Positions 39,969 to 47,662 of a stretch of DNA of 64,000 nucleotides are shown in pieces; the first letter of the stretch is position 1, and every line of letters begins with the position of its first letter. A model generated the notes under the pieces. The model had not been told where the DNA came from. It ran no database searches and saw only the letters and a program-made list of their open reading frames with translations. The translations under genes were made by a program, and so were the position numbers. Origin of the DNA: Natronomonas halophila (lineage in GTDB: Archaea; Halobacteriota; Halobacteria; Halobacteriales; Haloarculaceae); assembly GCF_013391085.1 (NCBI RefSeq), contig NZ_CP058334.1, positions 1,426,001-1,490,000 on the forward strand. The letters are read 5' to 3'.

Positions 39969-40664
39969 TCACTCGTCAGTTTCGGACGCCAGTTCGACGG
40001 TAAAGGGACCGCCGTCGGCGGGTGCATCAAGGATTCGCTGGACGCGGCCGTGCCACTGTTCGCGGAACGCGGCCGTCTCCTCCGCATCGGCGTCGCCGGA
40101 GACGATTTTCCCGAGCGCCTGCATCGGCGCGCCGCCGCCGTCATCGGGGTCGACGCCGGTCGCCGACGGGGCAAAGGAGACGACGACCGCGGCGCCGGTA
40201 TCGGTCCGTTCGAACCGGAACGCACGGCCGGGAGCCTCGACGGTCCCGAACGAGAGGAGGTCGTCCCGACCGCCGAATCCGGCGAACCCGGCGAATCCGG
40301 TTTCGTCAGCAGCGCCGGTGATGTGTCGGATGACGTTCGCCATCGGTCCGAGCCCCGGGTCGCTCGGGGCACCGCCGACGGTAACCACGACGTTCGACCG
40401 TACCGGGTAGTCGTCGGGGTAGAGGCGGTCAAGCGCCAACTGTGTGCTTCGATACGCGCCGGCGACGGCCGGGCAGGCGTGGCCCGCGGCTTTCGCCACG
40501 TCGGCGAAGGTCACGACGAGGGGGTCGCCGTCCGGGACCATGCCGAGAACCTCCGCGAGCGGGTCGCGGATACGAATCGGGTCCGCGCTCGCGAGGCGCT
40601 GCCAGGGGGTTTCGTCGGGAGTCTGTGCGGGACTGTCGGCTGCTGTCGAGTCGTGTTTACTCAT
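39969..40664 (-). CDS. FmdE-like cysteine-containing protein of the TusA-like operon
   Basis: A 231-residue soluble protein. The central FADVAKAAGHACPAVAGAYRSTQLAL segment matches the GH-x-CPG helix of FmdE-type proteins, in which Cys and His can bind zinc. VVVTVGGAPSDPGLGPMANVIRHITG follows. A C-terminal KIVSGDADAEETAAFREQWHGRVQRIL segment also resembles FmdE. It overlaps the TusA-like gene by 8 nt as the third gene of the operon starting at 41947. The role is unknown; sulfur or molybdenum cofactor chemistry is suggested by context. Confidence 0.65.
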   Translation of the reverse strand: MSKHDSTAADSPAQTPDETPWQRLASADPIRIRDPLAEVLGMVPDGDPLVVTFADVAKAAGHACPAVAGAYRSTQLALDRLYPDDYPVRSNVVVTVGGAPSDPGLGPMANVIRHITGAADETGFAGFAGFGGRDDLLSFGTVEAPGRAFRFERTDTGAAVVVSFAPSATGVDPDDGGGAPMQALGKIVSGDADAEETAAFREQWHGRVQRILDAPADGGPFTVELASETDE

Positions 40665-40941
40665 GATGAATCTCCAGATAGGTCGTGTATTCTTTTCTGA
40701 GGAGTCGTCCACGCTCGCTTTCGATGGCGAGCAGTTCGTGGTCGGTCTGTGCTGCCAGTTGCGGATACTCCTGCTTCGCTCGCTTGTCGGTACTCCGAAC
40801 GACCAGCACGGCCCCGTCCGGTAGGTCTTCGAGCGCGCGCTGCACTCGGGCGATGCCGCTCGCACAGCCGCGACCGCGGTTGTCGACGGTCATGTCCGGT
40901 TCGACGTCGGGCGCCGTCTCGGGAATCACGCTCTCAGTCAT
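40657..40941 (-). CDS. TusA-like sulfur-carrier family protein
   Basis: A 94-residue protein. VDNRGRGCASGIARVQRALEDLPDGAVLVVRSTDKRAKQEYPQLAAQTDHELLAIE has the TusA order: an early cysteine on a helix, a mid strand and a DHEL strand. The usual CP motif after the cysteine reads CASG. TusA proteins pass persulfide sulfur. It is translationally coupled to both neighbours (overlaps of 8 nt each). The last 20 residues are an extra charged tail. Confidence 0.75.
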   Translation of the reverse strand: MTESVIPETAPDVEPDMTVDNRGRGCASGIARVQRALEDLPDGAVLVVRSTDKRAKQEYPQLAAQTDHELLAIESERGRLLRKEYTTYLEIHHE

Positions 40942-41947
40942 CGGTCGTCACCTCCGGCTCTCCCGTCGGTTCGCTGGCCGGCGACGCGGTCGGTCCGGCA
41001 TCGTCCCCACCGAGGTCCTCGATGTCGCAGACGCCCTCGATGGGCGAGCAGGCCCGCCACATCGGACAGAGCTTGAAGATGACGACCAGCAGGCCGATGA
41101 AGCCGATTTTCGCGAGGATGGCCGCGCCGACGACGCTTCCGAGATACCACCCGAGGTTCGTTCCGAACCCCTCGACCGCCTGATAGAGCCCGGTCACGAA
41201 CAGCGTGGGGATGATGAACCGAACCGCCCAGCGGAACCGTTCGAGCTGTTGGCCGGCCGCCCGAACGACCTCGACCGTGGGTTGCTTCTGGCCCGTCGGC
41301 ACGGCGACGAAGATGTTCCACACCGCGCCGCCGATCCACAGCGCGAACGTCAGGAGGTGGAGCACGCGGACGCCCGCGGCGACGGGGTCGAGTCCGACCA
41401 TTGCGACCTCGGCGATGGCCGTCGCGACGACGACCGCCACCGCGAGCGCCAGCGCGGCGAGGCCGGTCGGACTCCGGAACTGCCGCTCGACGGTATCGCT
41501 CCGGTACGTCGAGACGCCAGCAAGCCCGAGCCACGCGAGGACCAGCGTGCCGTACCCGACGACAGGGACCGTCACCCCGAAGACGCCGAGATACTCGCGG
41601 AAGACGACGGCGCCGCCGACCGCGAGGACCGCAATCGCGCCGGCCGCGATGTCGTCGAACCGGGCGTACATCTCAGCGCAGTAGTCGGCGGCCCCGTCCC
41701 CGAGGTCGGCCGGCCGAACGAAGCCGTGTTTCCAGACGAGACCGCCCGTGAGGACGCCCATCGCCACGAGATAGCCCCACTTGGCCGCGGTGAGAATTGG
41801 GGCAGTGGAGCCGTTTCGAGTCGTGGAGACCCACGTCCCGACCACCGACGCTGCCAGAATGACGGCCAGCGCGATTTTCGGCAGCGTGTACCTGTCGAAG
41901 AGTGCGTCCGTCCGTTCGGCGGCAGTCGGGGTCTGGGGGTCTGGCAT
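40934..41947 (-). CDS. CopD-like membrane protein, first gene of the TusA-like operon
   Basis: A 337-residue membrane protein with about eight helices. ILTAAKWGYLVAMGVLTGGLVWKHGFV and VRVLHLLTFALWIGGAVWNIFVAV place histidines at helix ends as in the CopD family, which may carry heme or copper. A cysteine-rich loop FKLCPMWRACSPIEGVCDIEDL follows the last helix, and a disordered acidic tail ends the protein. Its start is 61.5 bp from the centre of the NarO-like dyad at 42003, with a minus-strand TTAGTTTG TATA candidate near 41990, so a short leader is expected. Confidence 0.68.
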   Translation of the reverse strand: MPDPQTPTAAERTDALFDRYTLPKIALAVILAASVVGTWVSTTRNGSTAPILTAAKWGYLVAMGVLTGGLVWKHGFVRPADLGDGAADYCAEMYARFDDIAAGAIAVLAVGGAVVFREYLGVFGVTVPVVGYGTLVLAWLGLAGVSTYRSDTVERQFRSPTGLAALALAVAVVVATAIAEVAMVGLDPVAAGVRVLHLLTFALWIGGAVWNIFVAVPTGQKQPTVEVVRAAGQQLERFRWAVRFIIPTLFVTGLYQAVEGFGTNLGWYLGSVVGAAILAKIGFIGLLVVIFKLCPMWRACSPIEGVCDIEDLGGDDAGPTASPASEPTGEPEVTTDD

Positions 41948-42002
41948 AGCGAGTGGGGTCCACCGGTGAACGCTTGGTGACGGCCCAAACTAACCGTCCG
42001 GG

Positions 42003-42014
42003 CGAAGATATTCG
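42003..42014. promoter_or_regulatory. NarO-like operator (CGAAGATATTCG), two-way
   Basis: Centre 43.5 bp before the ATG at 42052 (plus strand), and about 18 bp from a minus-strand TATA candidate serving the operon starting at 41947. Confidence 0.7.
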
Positions 42015-42051
42015 GCCGAGAGCACTCGACCTCTCGGCCGGAACTCTGACC

Positions 42052-42510
42052 ATGGAAACGGCATCCGTCGACCGGGAATACGCCGCCTCCGAATCCCGCA
42101 TCCGTTCGATACTCGACAACGTCACCGTCTTCCTCGATGCCGCCGGCTTCGACGTCGAGCGCGACGGCGACCGCCTCGAACTGACGAAGCGGGTGGCCGT
42201 CGCCCAGTTCGAACTGGACGTCGAACTACGCGAGGAGGAGTCGGCCGCGCTCGCGTACGAACAAGTGTCCGGTCCCTTCGACGCGATGGTGACCCGATAC
42301 TACGTCGACGCGACGGCCTCGGGGAGTCGCCTCACGATAGAGACGTCGTTCGACCCGCCGACGTCCGGGTTCGGGTCGTTCCTCAACAGCGCGGCAATCA
42401 GACGCCAGCGGCGAGCGGAACTCGATGCGGTCACGTCGCTGCTGGAGGCGACCGACGGACCGTCGAACCCGGCGGAGGACCGCCCTGCAGTCGAAACCGG
42501 GGGTAAGTGA
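42052..42510 (+). CDS. SRPBCC (START-like) domain protein
   Basis: A 152-residue protein. The order ASVDREYAASESRIRSILDNVTVFLDAAGFDVERDGDRLELTKRV, then an AQFELDVELREEESAALAYEQVSG strand set, and YYVDATASGSRLTIETSFDP is typical of polyketide-cyclase/START-like folds. The C-terminal helix is SAAIRRQRRAELDAVTSLLEA. Such proteins hold hydrophobic ligands or heme. Leaderless start at the NarO-like distance; the next gene overlaps its stop by GTGA or follows at 42513. Confidence 0.65.
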   Translation: METASVDREYAASESRIRSILDNVTVFLDAAGFDVERDGDRLELTKRVAVAQFELDVELREEESAALAYEQVSGPFDAMVTRYYVDATASGSRLTIETSFDPPTSGFGSFLNSAAIRRQRRAELDAVTSLLEATDGPSNPAEDRPAVETGGK

Positions 42511-42512
42511 GG

Positions 42513-43406
42513 ATGACGGGCGAGGCGGGCGTCGCCGATGCTCGAACGTCCGTCGAATGGCGACGGATACCGCCGGATGGGGTATCGGCGCCTATCGTCC
42601 GGTCGCTTCCCTACCTCGAACTCAAACTCGAACACCCGAGTCTCGACCCCAGCGGCTACGGCGACCGTTTCTTTCCGGATGCCGTACCCTACGAACTCGA
42701 CGGGGCCTCGCGGGTCTTCTATTGGCGGCCCGCGATGGCGTCGTCCATCGGGACGCCGGTGGACTGGAGACTGGTCTGTGCAACCCCCCACGACCTCGTC
42801 GGCTTCGACTCGCTTCCGGCGGATGGGCCACCGCTCGTGACGGACGGCCAAAGCAGCACGACGCTCGTCGTCGACGGGACGATTGCGGGCGATACGACGA
42901 CGGCTTGCGTCGCGTCGTACTCGGTCCCCGACGTGTCCATCGAGAGTCGGTCCGCCGGACGAATCGAATTGACGGTCGCCGGAGACGAGTACAGCGTTTT
43001 GGCCGGCGGGCGGCGTCGAATCGGCCTCCCCAAGCGACGCGTTGAACCGATAGACGGTGAGGGAGCATCGACGGTGACACCGGAACTCGTCGTCCGCTTT
43101 CCGGGGTGGCGGGAACTCCATCATCCGGCCCCTGAAGCGACATACCGGCTGTTCCCGTCGTTCGGCCTCGATATCGACGGGATACCGGATCCGATGGCGG
43201 TTCCGACCACGGTCGACGAACTCGACGAGACGGCGCTGGCGGCGGAGTTGGGCGTCGACCTCTCGCGGCGTCCCTATCCCGAGCGGGTGCTCTGGCAGGC
43301 GTTCGCGTATACGGCGTTCGGCCCGCACGTCGACATCACGCCGGAACTGACGCAACTGGAGACGGGCCACCTCGTCGTTCGGACCGGGAACTTCCGTACG
43401 GAGTAG
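42513..43406 (+). CDS. Hypothetical protein of the NarO-like regulon
   Basis: A 297-residue soluble protein without recognised domain. It shows SLPYLELKLEHPSLDPSGYGDRFFPDAVPYELDG, FYWRPAMASSIGTPVDWRLVC, and near the end LGVDLSRRPYPERVLWQAFAYTAFGPHVDITPELTQLETGHLVVRTGNF. The ATG at 42513 is preferred; a GTG at 42507 overlaps the upstream stop. It is the second gene of the 42052 transcript and its stop abuts that of the convergent DUF2249 gene. Conserved histidines near the end could bind a metal. Confidence 0.6.
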   Translation: MTGEAGVADARTSVEWRRIPPDGVSAPIVRSLPYLELKLEHPSLDPSGYGDRFFPDAVPYELDGASRVFYWRPAMASSIGTPVDWRLVCATPHDLVGFDSLPADGPPLVTDGQSSTTLVVDGTIAGDTTTACVASYSVPDVSIESRSAGRIELTVAGDEYSVLAGGRRRIGLPKRRVEPIDGEGASTVTPELVVRFPGWRELHHPAPEATYRLFPSFGLDIDGIPDPMAVPTTVDELDETALAAELGVDLSRRPYPERVLWQAFAYTAFGPHVDITPELTQLETGHLVVRTGNFRTE

Positions 43407-43640
43407 TCAGGCCTTCGTGATTTCGACGTGCCACGTCTCCGGTTCCGGATTGGCCGTCTCGTATTCGAAGCCGCGGGTTTCGAGCACGTCGTAGAGCGGT
43501 ACCGGCTCGAAGCTGTTTATCAACAGTAGCGACTCGTCGTCGGGCAGGTCTTCGAGGGCGGCCATGATGTCCCCGAACGGCTCGCCGTCTATCTCGCGGA
43601 CGTCCAGCGTCCGATCCGCATCGAATCGTTCCACGCTCAT
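43407..43640 (-). CDS. DUF2249 protein, variant type
   Basis: A 77-residue single DUF2249 domain: RTLDVREIDGEPFGDIMAALEDL, LLLINSFEPVPLYDVLETRGFEYETA, then ETWHVEITKA. The signature reads FEPVPL, as in the variants at 21324 and 21898. The start lies 44.5 bp from the centre of the degenerate NarO-like site at 43679. It is convergent with the hypothetical gene ending at 43406. Confidence 0.78.
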   Translation of the reverse strand: MSVERFDADRTLDVREIDGEPFGDIMAALEDLPDDESLLLINSFEPVPLYDVLETRGFEYETANPEPETWHVEITKA

Positions 43641-43678
43641 ACTCGGCCGTTGGCGCGCACGGAACTGTAACGTTCGCC

Positions 43679-43690
43679 CGATGATGTTCG
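43679..43690. promoter_or_regulatory. Degenerate NarO-like operator (CGATGATGTTCG)
   Basis: One mismatch from the consensus. Its centre is 44.5 bp from the DUF2249 start at 43640. On the plus strand, a CATTAAC TATA candidate is about 19 bp away, serving the zinc-ribbon gene. Confidence 0.55.
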
Positions 43691-43753
43691 TTCCAGAGAT
43701 GACATTAACGTCAGTGGGACCGAACCGACCGCAACAATACCTATGCCGATGGA

Positions 43754-43879
43754 ATGACAACGCCAACCATGGGCGACCGCGCGTGTTATCGGGACTACTG
43801 CCCCGAGTGTGACCTTCAGGTGACGATTACCGACGAGGAATGTCCGGAGTGCGGCACGTATCTCCCCGAAGACGAGTAG
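43754..43879 (+). CDS. Small zinc-ribbon protein (41 aa)
   Basis: A 41-residue peptide with YCPECDLQVTITDEECPECGTYL, two CPEC knuckles 13 residues apart. A start at 43769 would remove five residues. It is divergent from the DUF2249 gene across the degenerate NarO-like dyad, so it may be in the same regulon. The function is unknown; it could be a rubredoxin-like metal site, though spacing is shorter. Confidence 0.62.
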   Translation: MTTPTMGDRACYRDYCPECDLQVTITDEECPECGTYLPEDE

Positions 43880-43920
43880 CCAGCCGTTCGGGCGATTTCC
43901 ATCACGGCGGAGCGACGGCG

Positions 43921-44205
43921 TCACTCGGCGTCCATCGTGACGAAATACGGCCCGTCCCACGCGTTCACCCAGTCCGGCGCCGCCGAGTGGTCCCGAAGTC
44001 GGTTCGCCTCGTAGGACTCGTCTTCAAAGACCTGTCCCGAGGAGTCGGTGCCGTCGGCCCGCGGAACGGTGAAACGGACCGGCTCACGGCCCTCGGCCGG
44101 AATCAGCTGTTTTCGTCCCCGCTCGTGGGATTTACCGGCCGTATCGACCCACGCCTGTGGGTGGAAGGTCACGTCGATACGCGATTCGGGGTCGGAATCG
44201 GACAT
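43921..44205 (-). CDS. Hypothetical protein of the NarO-like regulon (94 aa)
   Basis: A 94-residue acidic soluble protein: DVTFHPQAWVDTAGKSHERG, REPVRFTVPRADGTDSSGQVFEDESYEANRLRDH, ending DWVNAWDGPYFVTMDAE. No family is recognised. The start lies 43.5 bp from the centre of the CGAAGATATTCG site at 44243, which gives good support for a real anaerobically controlled gene. Confidence 0.65.
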   Translation of the reverse strand: MSDSDPESRIDVTFHPQAWVDTAGKSHERGRKQLIPAEGREPVRFTVPRADGTDSSGQVFEDESYEANRLRDHSAAPDWVNAWDGPYFVTMDAE

Positions 44206-44242
44206 ATATCGCGTAGGCGGCCACCGGGTATGGGTCCCGGGA

Positions 44243-44254
44243 CGAAGATATTCG
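44243..44254 (-). promoter_or_regulatory. NarO-like operator (CGAAGATATTCG)
   Basis: Same sequence as the site at 42003; its centre is 43.5 bp from the start at 44205. Confidence 0.7.
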
Positions 44255-44281
44255 GGTGAGTCGAGGGATTCGGGCCCGCTA

Positions 44282-44899
44282 TCAGTCCCACTCGATGTGC
44301 GGATACGACTGCCGAGGTCCCGAACTGTTCCGTGCGACGAGTTCGACGACGGCGCTGCGGCGGCCGTCGTCGCGCCGCTCGATTCGCTCGGCGTACTGAA
44401 GCACCGTCAGGTCCAGACACGCGCCCAACAGTTCGTTGGCGGCGAAGCGATGGCGGTCGTCCCCGGACCCGCTCTCGACCGGGTCGTCCGTCCGGAGATG
44501 GTGCTGGACGAACAGAACCCCACCGGGAGCGAGCGCCTCCTTGATATCCGGAAGGCGGTCGACGGCACGATAGAAACTGATGGTGACGAGGTCGTACGTC
44601 GCCGGCGGGAACGCGTAGCTCCCGACGTCGGCCTGTATCCAGTCGATACGGTCGGCGACACCCCGCTCGCGGGCGTTCTCACGTGCGAGACGCAGCCCCG
44701 GCCTCGACTGGTCGATGGCGTGGACCCGATAGCCCTCCGTCGCGAGAAAGACCGCGTTGCGCCCCGTACCCGTCGCGATGTCGAGCGCCCGCCCGTCCGG
44801 ACAGGCGTCGAGATAACGCCGCAACACCGGCGACGGTTCCGGGTCCGAAGGATACTCCCCGTTTTCGAACCGTTCGTCCCACCTCGATAGCCGACTCAT
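44282..44899 (-). CDS. SAM-dependent methyltransferase (class I)
   Basis: A 205-residue enzyme with Rossmann motif I ALDIATGTGRNAVFLA near residue 38, motif II VHAIDQSRPGL, VADRIDWIQADVGSY and YDLVTISFYRAVDRLPDIKEALAPGGVLFVQHHL. The compact size and order are like tellurite-resistance/ubiE-type small-molecule methyltransferases. It overlaps the upstream molybdopterin gene by 4 nt (ATGA), so it belongs to the NarO-like-controlled operon from 45396. The substrate is unknown. Confidence 0.85.
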   Translation of the reverse strand: MSRLSRWDERFENGEYPSDPEPSPVLRRYLDACPDGRALDIATGTGRNAVFLATEGYRVHAIDQSRPGLRLARENARERGVADRIDWIQADVGSYAFPPATYDLVTISFYRAVDRLPDIKEALAPGGVLFVQHHLRTDDPVESGSGDDRHRFAANELLGACLDLTVLQYAERIERRDDGRRSAVVELVARNSSGPRQSYPHIEWD

Positions 44900-45396
44900 T
44901 CGATTCGGTCCAGCGCGATTTCCTTGGCCGTATCGCCGGCCACCGGTTCCGACTCACGGACTTCGAGTTCCGTGACCCACTTGACGCTCTCCCAGCAGTC
45001 CGCGCCGCCGTCGGTCGGCACGAGCCGGGCCGGCCCGCCGTGGGGCACCGCCAGCGGCTCGCCGTCGAGCCCGACCGCGAGCAACGACTCCTCCGCGCGG
45101 GCCCGCGACAGCGAACACGCGTAGTCGCCGTCCATCGCGTGTACGAGGACGTACCCATCGTCGATGGTGGGGCCGGCACGGTCGAGGACCGTACTGACGC
45201 GGACCCCCTGCCACGAGAGGCCCGCCGCGACCCAGCCTTCGACGCACTCGAAATCCTCGGTGACCGTCTCGACGGGAAACGCCGCGAGGTCCTCGCGATC
45301 GACGCGGAGTGGGTCCGCCACGGCACCGGTAACGCGGAGGGTCCAGTCGCTCGGTTCGACCTCGTCGGGAACGTCGTGGGTTCGAAGGTCGGACAT
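44896..45396 (-). CDS. Sulfite-oxidase-like molybdopterin protein
   Basis: A 166-residue soluble protein of the Oxidored_molyb (sulfite oxidase/YedY) fold: WTLRVTGAVADPLRVDREDLAAFP, FECVEGWVAAGLSWQGVRVSTVL (the cysteine is the expected Mo ligand), YACSLSRARAEESLLAVGLDGEPLAVPHGGPARLVP, CWESVKWVTELEV. There is no Tat signal or heme domain, so it is predicted to be cytosolic. The promoter has the NarO-like dyad at 45468 and a TATTTTGT TATA near 45452-45459, giving a leader of about 33 nt. Confidence 0.85.
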   Translation of the reverse strand: MSDLRTHDVPDEVEPSDWTLRVTGAVADPLRVDREDLAAFPVETVTEDFECVEGWVAAGLSWQGVRVSTVLDRAGPTIDDGYVLVHAMDGDYACSLSRARAEESLLAVGLDGEPLAVPHGGPARLVPTDGGADCWESVKWVTELEVRESEPVAGDTAKEIALDRIE

Positions 45397-45467
45397 GGGT
45401 AGGTTCCTCGGGAATCACCAAAGTCGGCGTGCGAGATAGTGTCTCGCGCGACAAAATAGCTCCGTGG

Positions 45468-45479
45468 CGAACATGTTCG
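45468..45479 (-). promoter_or_regulatory. NarO-like operator (CGAACATGTTCG)
   Basis: A perfect palindrome; its centre is about 18 bp from the minus-strand TATA TATTTTGT. It serves the molybdopterin protein/methyltransferase operon. Confidence 0.72.
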
Positions 45480-45495
45480 AGGAAGATGCCCCCGG

Positions 45496-46860
45496 CTACT
45501 CCTTGGTCGGGGACTCCCCGGCCGGCGTCGCCGTTCGGCGCGGGTCCAGCGAACCGAGGAGGATGCGACCGAGCGAGTGCGGACTGTGGTCGCGTACGAC
45601 GAGGAGCATGTTCGTGCCGAAAACGACGATGCCGAGGCTCACGAGTACGCCGCCGGTGCCCTGGATGGTCGACGAGAGCCCGAACCACTCCGAGAGGACG
45701 AGCAGGATGGTCCCGCTCGCCAGCAGCGTCGCGTCGGCGGCCGCCAATCGGTCGTCGTAGAGGTCGTCGATCATCGGGACGTCCTCGAGTCCGAGGAGGT
45801 CGCTGTACCGGTGGACCCAGATGATAAAGGGGATAATGTGATAGAGGGTTCCGACGACGACGAAGCCGATGGCCCCGAGAACGAGGAGGTGGACGGTGCC
45901 GGGCGCGCCCAGCAGGTTCTCCGGGGCGGTCGGCGCTCGCAGCCACGCGGGCGCCGAGACGAGCGCCCAGGCGGCCAATCCGGGCGCGGCGACCGCGTAC
46001 CGCGTGTGCATCGGCGTCCAGTTGACCTGCATCTCGTAGAGTTTCCGCCCGAGTATCGCGCTGAACGCGAGCGCGGCCGCCACCACGAGCACGGCGCCGA
46101 GTCGAGCCACGAGCATCGCATCGAGGAACCGGCCCACGGCCAGCAGCACGACGCCGACCGGATGCCCGAGTTCCTCGACCGGTCGGAGGTAGTCGTCGAT
46201 GCCGTGGAGTTCGGTCTGGGTGAACATCGTCGCCAGTTGGTAGAGCGCCCCGTAAACGGTCGTCAGGACGGCCCCGAAGACGGCCAGCGTCGCGTGCATC
46301 CCCACGACGTTGACCCGATTGACCGACAGGTCGGCGAACAACGGATGCGTGAAATCGACCGCGAGGAGGAACCCGAGCACCGTGAGCACCGCGAAGAACC
46401 CGACCGAGAGCAGGAAGTGGCGCTCGGTCACGTCGTAGGAATCGAGGGACGCCATCGTCCGGGTGATGTTGTAGACGAACGTCCAGAACCCGGCGAGCAT
46501 GAGCGCGCCGAACGGGATGAGCCAGACGAGCGAGTCGACCACGAGGCCCGTCGCGAACCCGAGCAATCCGACGACGACGAGCGTCAACTGCGCGCTCGCC
46601 AGTCGCTGGGAGTGCAGGGTCGCCCCCGACCAGACGGGGACGAACTGGGTCATCGCGCCCATGATGGTGATGCAGATCCACCCCGCCAACAGCAGGTGAA
46701 CGTGTGCGAGCGTCCCGAACCCCGGCACGGCGTCGGCAGCGATACCGAGACCGAGAAGCACGCCGACGAACAGGAACCCCAGACCCACGATGAAATGCCG
46801 TAACGGAATCGTCATCGGCGGTTGCTGGTTCGTTTCGATATTGCCCGGTATCGCGGCCAT
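45496..46860 (-). CDS. CcoN/NnrS-like heme-copper-type membrane protein
   Basis: A 454-residue membrane protein with about twelve helices. Histidines at helix ends appear in LRHFIVGLGF, AHVHLLLAGW, TERHFLLSVGFF, GMHATLAVFGAVLTTVYGALYQLATMF and YHIIPFIIWVHRY. The pattern resembles subunit I of heme-copper oxidases without the complete active-site set, and NnrS-like proteins of NO metabolism. The ATG at 46860 is exactly 44.5 bp from the centre of the NarO-like site at 46899, so it is likely expressed during denitrification. Nitric oxide or heme handling is inferred. Confidence 0.7.
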   Translation of the reverse strand: MAAIPGNIETNQQPPMTIPLRHFIVGLGFLFVGVLLGLGIAADAVPGFGTLAHVHLLLAGWICITIMGAMTQFVPVWSGATLHSQRLASAQLTLVVVGLLGFATGLVVDSLVWLIPFGALMLAGFWTFVYNITRTMASLDSYDVTERHFLLSVGFFAVLTVLGFLLAVDFTHPLFADLSVNRVNVVGMHATLAVFGAVLTTVYGALYQLATMFTQTELHGIDDYLRPVEELGHPVGVVLLAVGRFLDAMLVARLGAVLVVAAALAFSAILGRKLYEMQVNWTPMHTRYAVAAPGLAAWALVSAPAWLRAPTAPENLLGAPGTVHLLVLGAIGFVVVGTLYHIIPFIIWVHRYSDLLGLEDVPMIDDLYDDRLAAADATLLASGTILLVLSEWFGLSSTIQGTGGVLVSLGIVVFGTNMLLVVRDHSPHSLGRILLGSLDPRRTATPAGESPTKE

Positions 46861-46898
46861 GCGTTCCCGTAGAACCCGCGGACTCCTGCGTGTAACTC

Positions 46899-46910
46899 CG
46901 AATATGTTCC
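46899..46910 (-). promoter_or_regulatory. NarO-like operator (CGAATATGTTCC, one mismatch)
   Basis: Centred 44.5 bp from the ATG at 46860. Confidence 0.62.
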
Positions 46911-46988
46911 CCTCCTTCGGGAGTCCCGGACACATCGACTCTTATCGTCGGGGCTCGTCGAACCGTGGCCACCCCTATCCGTGGCACC

Positions 46989-47000
46989 CGAACATCTCCG
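46989..47000 (+). promoter_or_regulatory. NarO-like operator (CGAACATCTCCG, one mismatch)
   Basis: Centred 44.5 bp before the ATG at 47039 of the MIP18-like gene. The divergent membrane protein has its own site at 46899. Confidence 0.6.
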
Positions 47001-47038
47001 GCAATAGGCGTACCCCCGTCGACGGCGAACTGACGCCT

Positions 47039-47662
47039 ATGCCGGGCTTCCCCTCACCATTCGGCGGCGACGACGGCTCGCTGTTCGATAGCTACGACGA
47101 GTTCGTCGCGGACCACACCCCGACGCCGAACGAGTTCCTCTCGGGACACGACGTGCTGGCGGGAGACGACCACGTCGCGTTCCACCGGCTGACGCGGGAC
47201 CTGTTCGAAGACCGGAAAGTGTACGATATGACGTTCAACTACAATCTCGCCCGGTTGAACCTGGACACCCGACACGAGAACGCCGGGTATCGCTACGCCG
47301 TCGAGCGCAACGGCACGGACGACGCCATCAAGGACGAGGACGCGGAGCGCGTCCTTCGTGCGGAGTTCACGCCGACGACGCCGTTCTGCCCACAGACCCA
47401 CACGCTGACTATCGGTTCCTTCCGGGCGTGGAACGAACTCACCGACCGCCACGAGTACGACCTCGTCCGGGTTCGGGCGGCCCCGATGCACCACCAGAGC
47501 GGCGCGATTAACGACCAACTCGCCGAACTCGAGCGGACGTTCCTCGAAACCGGCGACGTGCAGGCCGACCCCGAGGACAGCGCCGAGGTCGGGTCGAACC
47601 CGATGGAACGCGCCGCACGAAACGAGGGCGCCAGCCGCGGGTCGACGGACGCCCCGTTCTGA
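47039..47662 (+). CDS. MIP18/CIA2-like Fe-S assembly protein candidate
   Basis: A 207-residue protein. The block AEFTPTTPFCPQTHTLTIG, then VRVRAAPMHHQSGAINDQLAELERTFLE follows the C-terminal half of MIP18/DUF59 proteins (PT-x-P-x-C, later an H-x-x-x-x-IN-x-QL-x-x-ER pattern), which help deliver Fe-S clusters. An N-terminal extension of about 60 residues (FDSYDEFVADHTPTPNEFL) and a Ser/Asp-rich tail are extra. The start is fixed by the operator 44.5 bp upstream. Fe-S delivery to anaerobic reductases would fit, but the similarity is partial. Confidence 0.62.
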   Translation: MPGFPSPFGGDDGSLFDSYDEFVADHTPTPNEFLSGHDVLAGDDHVAFHRLTRDLFEDRKVYDMTFNYNLARLNLDTRHENAGYRYAVERNGTDDAIKDEDAERVLRAEFTPTTPFCPQTHTLTIGSFRAWNELTDRHEYDLVRVRAAPMHHQSGAINDQLAELERTFLETGDVQADPEDSAEVGSNPMERAARNEGASRGSTDAPF

